Origin: DATGYC01 sp035298385
Lineage (GTDB): Bacteria; Bacillota; Sulfobacillia; Symbiobacteriales; Symbiobacteriaceae
Direction: 5' to 3'
Assembly (NCBI GenBank): GCA_035298385.1
Contig: DATGYC010000019.1
Coordinates: forward strand, 1-25,514
DNA: 25,514 nucleotides
Shown here one piece after another: positions 23,652-25,514 of this stretch. The position numbers were made by a program, and so were the translations under genes. Under the pieces are notes generated by a model, which saw nothing but the letters and a program-made list of their open reading frames with translations, did no database searches and was not told where the DNA came from. Within the stretch, counting starts at the first letter, position 1; each line of letters opens with the position of its first letter.

Positions 23652-23810
23652 CTATCCCGCCCAGATGAGCGCCAGAATGGCGCCTAGCACGCAGAACCAC
23701 GCCGGAATCCGCCACCACTTACGCCGCGGATCATCCTTCCAGCGCCAGGCGTACGCATCGATCATCGTGGCGACCAGGACGATCACCACGGCTATCGTCC
23801 AGCGGTTCAT
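23652..23810 (-). CDS. 52-residue membrane protein overlapping lgt
   Basis: The start ATG overlaps the lgt stop in an ATGA, so it is translated by coupling. The product has two hydrophobic helices, residues 5-19 (TIAVVIVLVATMIDA) and 36-51 (PAWFCVLGAILALIWA), with a Trp/Arg/Lys-rich turn between them (WRWKDDPRRKWW). It ends 30 bases before the terminator at 23594-23622. I know no family. Coupled translation, a two-helix hairpin plan and a clean end make it a likely real gene. Confidence 0.65.
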   Translation of the reverse strand: MNRWTIAVVIVLVATMIDAYAWRWKDDPRRKWWRIPAWFCVLGAILALIWAG

Positions 23811-24610
23811 TCCGGCTGCTCCTGCACGGGCTTAGACCGGCGGGCGAAGAAGGCGAAGAGGACCACACCAATCAGAGCCAGGACGACGGCCGTGAACTGG
23901 GCCGTGCGGATCGTCCCGAAGATGAAGGAGGAGTCCTCCCGGATCGATTCGATCACGAATCGGCCCAGATCGTAGAGGATAAGGTAAAGGGCAAAGGTTG
24001 TGCCCCGAGCCCGATTGCGGCGGAAGTAGGCCATCAGGACGACGGCGACGAGCAGGTTCCAGACCGACTCATAGAGGAAGGTCGGGTGCATCACGGTGCC
24101 GCTGATGGTCATGCCGTCCTTCAACCAGCCGGGCATCAGGTTGATCAACCAGTCTGGCGCCGCGCTGCCGTAGGCCTCCTGGTTGAAGAAGTTACCCCAG
24201 CGGCCGATCGCCTGAGCCAGGATCAGTCCGGGAGCGATGCAGTCGGCCCAGGCCCAGAAGGGCTGCTTCCGGCGGAGCATGATGATGGCGGCCGCTAGAC
24301 CGCCGCCAAGGACGCCACCGTGGATGGCGAGGCCGCCGAGCCAGATCTGCGGGATCTCGATCAGATGCTGACTGTAGTAGGGCCACTGCAGGATCAGGCA
24401 CTCGTAGAGTCGGGCGCCGATGATGCCGGCCGGGACGACCCAGAGTGCGAGATCCGGGACCAACTCCGCGTCGAGCCCGCGGGACTTTGCGTTGCGCTCC
24501 GTGACCCAGATCGCCGTCAGGATGGCTGAGACGACGATTAGCCCGTACCAGCGGACCTCAAGGGGGCCCAGCTTGAACAGGACAGGGTTGACAAAGGCGA
24601 GAATCTGCAT
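23807..24610 (-). CDS. lgt: Prolipoprotein diacylglyceryl transferase
   Basis: 267-residue membrane enzyme with seven helices that moves diacylglycerol from phosphatidylglycerol to the lipobox Cys of prolipoproteins, the first step of lipoprotein maturation. Motifs: GARLYE (65-70), HGGVLGGG (97-104) and the Lgt signature GRWGNFFNQEAYG (136-148), then the C-terminal LYDLGRFVIESIREDS. ATG 24610 is set by GAAGGAGG 7 bases upstream; a farther in-frame ATG at 24652 would put that site inside the gene. A CATAAT -10-like box lies on the minus strand at 24656-24651, with a poor -35. The lipoprotein at 21713 would be a substrate. Confidence 0.95.
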   Translation of the reverse strand: MQILAFVNPVLFKLGPLEVRWYGLIVVSAILTAIWVTERNAKSRGLDAELVPDLALWVVPAGIIGARLYECLILQWPYYSQHLIEIPQIWLGGLAIHGGVLGGGLAAAIIMLRRKQPFWAWADCIAPGLILAQAIGRWGNFFNQEAYGSAAPDWLINLMPGWLKDGMTISGTVMHPTFLYESVWNLLVAVVLMAYFRRNRARGTTFALYLILYDLGRFVIESIREDSSFIFGTIRTAQFTAVVLALIGVVLFAFFARRSKPVQEQPE

Positions 24611-24771
24611 CAACGTGCCTCCTTCAGGTGGAGCGGCGTTCTTCCTGTCCATTATGACGGTTTGCAGAGGCGGATGGAAGTTGCTTCCCGCCGCCTTTTT
24701 CAGTTTCCGGCGGATTAGGCAGGAGAATGATGCGCCCTGCGGGTATCGAAGAAGGCGGGGAGGGTTTTACT

Positions 24772-25514
24772 TTGTACGTTGATCAAACACGCCTGCGTCA
24801 GAGGGGCGCCCACCTCCTGCGTAGCACGTTGCTGGGTCTGGTGGCTGGTTCTCTGGCGGGGTCGGCCTCGGCCTTCTTTCTCGTCTCGCTTGATTGGGTC
24901 ACTCGCCAGCGGGAGGGGCTACCCTGGTTGCTCTACCTGCTCCCGGTCGCGGGCGCCCTGGTGGGCCTGCTCTACGCCCGGTGGGGCCAGACGGCGGCCA
25001 AGGGGAATAACGCCATCATCAGCGCCATCAACGGGGAGGAAGTCCAAGTCCCCCTCCGGATGACGCCCTTCGTTCTGCTGGGGACTCTAGCGACCCACCT
25101 GACGGGTGGCTCGGCTGGCCGAGAGGGGACGGCGGTCCAGATGGGCGGTTCTCTGGCGGATACGGTCGCCCGCCTCTTTCGGCTCTCGGCGCAGGATCGG
25201 CGCCTGCTGCTCATGGCGGGAGTCTCAGCGGGGTTCGGCTCCGTCTTTGGCACGCCGCTGGCAGGAACGGTCTTTGGCCTGGAGGTAGCGACCGTCGGGC
25301 TGGTCCGGTACGACGCCTTGCTCGCCTGCCTAGTCGGCGCCTTCGTGGGCGACTGGACGACGACGGCCTGGGGCGCCCATCACACGCACTACGCGGTCAC
25401 CTCGGTCCTGCCTGGCCTGGGGGCGGGGCTGGCCTGGAGGTTGGCCCTAGCGGCCCTCGCCTTTGCGCTGGCCGCTCGTCTCTTTGTCTTCCTGACCCAT
25501 GGGATCAAGGCGCA
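24772..25514 (+). CDS. CLC-family anion transporter, fluoride-type signatures, 3' end outside the window
   Basis: The first 247 codons of a CLC channel/antiporter. TTG 24772 follows GGGGAGGG by 7 bases. Helices begin at about residue 19. The first ion-path segment, GSGIP in chloride CLCs, is here K77-G-N79-N-A. The gating-glutamate segment is GGSAGREGTAV (112-122) with Glu118, where chloride types have GREGP. Then AGVSAGFGSVFGTPLAGTVF follows. From memory, Asn or Met in the first segment and GREGT mark the CLC-F group, fluoride/proton antiporters that protect cells from fluoride. The part with the central Tyr is missing, so the ion is inferred. No convincing fluoride riboswitch was found in 24611-24771. 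Confidence 0.85.
   Translation, partial: MYVDQTRLRQRGAHLLRSTLLGLVAGSLAGSASAFFLVSLDWVTRQREGLPWLLYLLPVAGALVGLLYARWGQTAAKGNNAIISAINGEEVQVPLRMTPFVLLGTLATHLTGGSAGREGTAVQMGGSLADTVARLFRLSAQDRRLLLMAGVSAGFGSVFGTPLAGTVFGLEVATVGLVRYDALLACLVGAFVGDWTTTAWGAHHTHYAVTSVLPGLGAGLAWRLALAALAFALAARLFVFLTHGIKA

Noticed and set aside
24653..24771. Possible fluoride riboswitch upstream of the CLC gene
   Set aside because: GGCGGATGG and TGATGCGCCCTGC are only partial matches. The AAC joining segment is missing, the first loop is too long, and the pseudoknot bases do not pair.

Overview
The window is about 25.5 kb of G+C-rich bacterial chromosome. It looks like a G+C-rich member of the Bacillota (Firmicutes), of the Symbiobacterium / deep Clostridia kind. 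The evidence is the gene order folC, SPOR protein, DUF4321, maf, radC, mreBCD, mrdA, minCDE, rodA, together with strong Shine-Dalgarno sites, frequent TTG and GTG starts, a lipoprotein processing gene and many U-tailed hairpins. The lineage is an inference from gene order and style; no rRNA or tRNA gene is present to confirm it.

Layout. Positions 1-11844 (+ strand) hold a cell-shape and division region: the 3' part of folC, a SPOR-domain membrane protein, a DUF4321 membrane protein, maf, radC, mreB, mreC, mreD, the class B penicillin-binding protein 2, minC, minD, minE and rodA. MreBCD, PBP2 and RodA form the elongasome; MinCDE places the septum. Positions 12003-15996 (+) hold a molybdoenzyme operon: a Tat-exported catalytic subunit of the NapA/NarB type with a Cys molybdenum ligand, a DmsB-like protein with 16 cluster cysteines, a DmsC-like membrane anchor and a 57-residue membrane peptide. 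A CRP/FNR-like palindrome lies just upstream. Positions 16039-25514 hold short units on alternating strands: psd (-), a SEC-C zinc protein with a TFIIB-like C-terminal helix-turn-helix (+), a fused PxpB-PxpC 5-oxoprolinase (-), an NmrA-type SDR (-), a small membrane protein and a lipoprotein (+), a TPR membrane protein (-), a 52-residue membrane protein overlapping lgt (-), and the start of a CLC transporter with fluoride-type signatures (+). Most of the convergent ends share a long perfect hairpin terminator.

Two signals are not explained by the genes. First, two copies of a hairpin (1259-1318 and 3329-3380) have unrelated but self-complementary stems around an almost identical 26-nt loop (23 of 26 identical), followed by the same ACTTTGTCC string, which could pair back to the loop. 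The second copy reaches the radC ribosome site and start codon. This has the form of a structured cis-regulatory RNA, and I do not recognise it as a known class. Second, the palindrome GGGCGCCC occurs 36 times by hand count, where composition predicts about 2-3. It occurs in all three codon frames and between genes, and is concentrated in the right 10 kb. It behaves like the HIP1 octamer of cyanobacteria.

No CRISPR array, insertion sequence, integrase, rRNA or complete tRNA was seen. No stretch over 300 bases lacks a gene.
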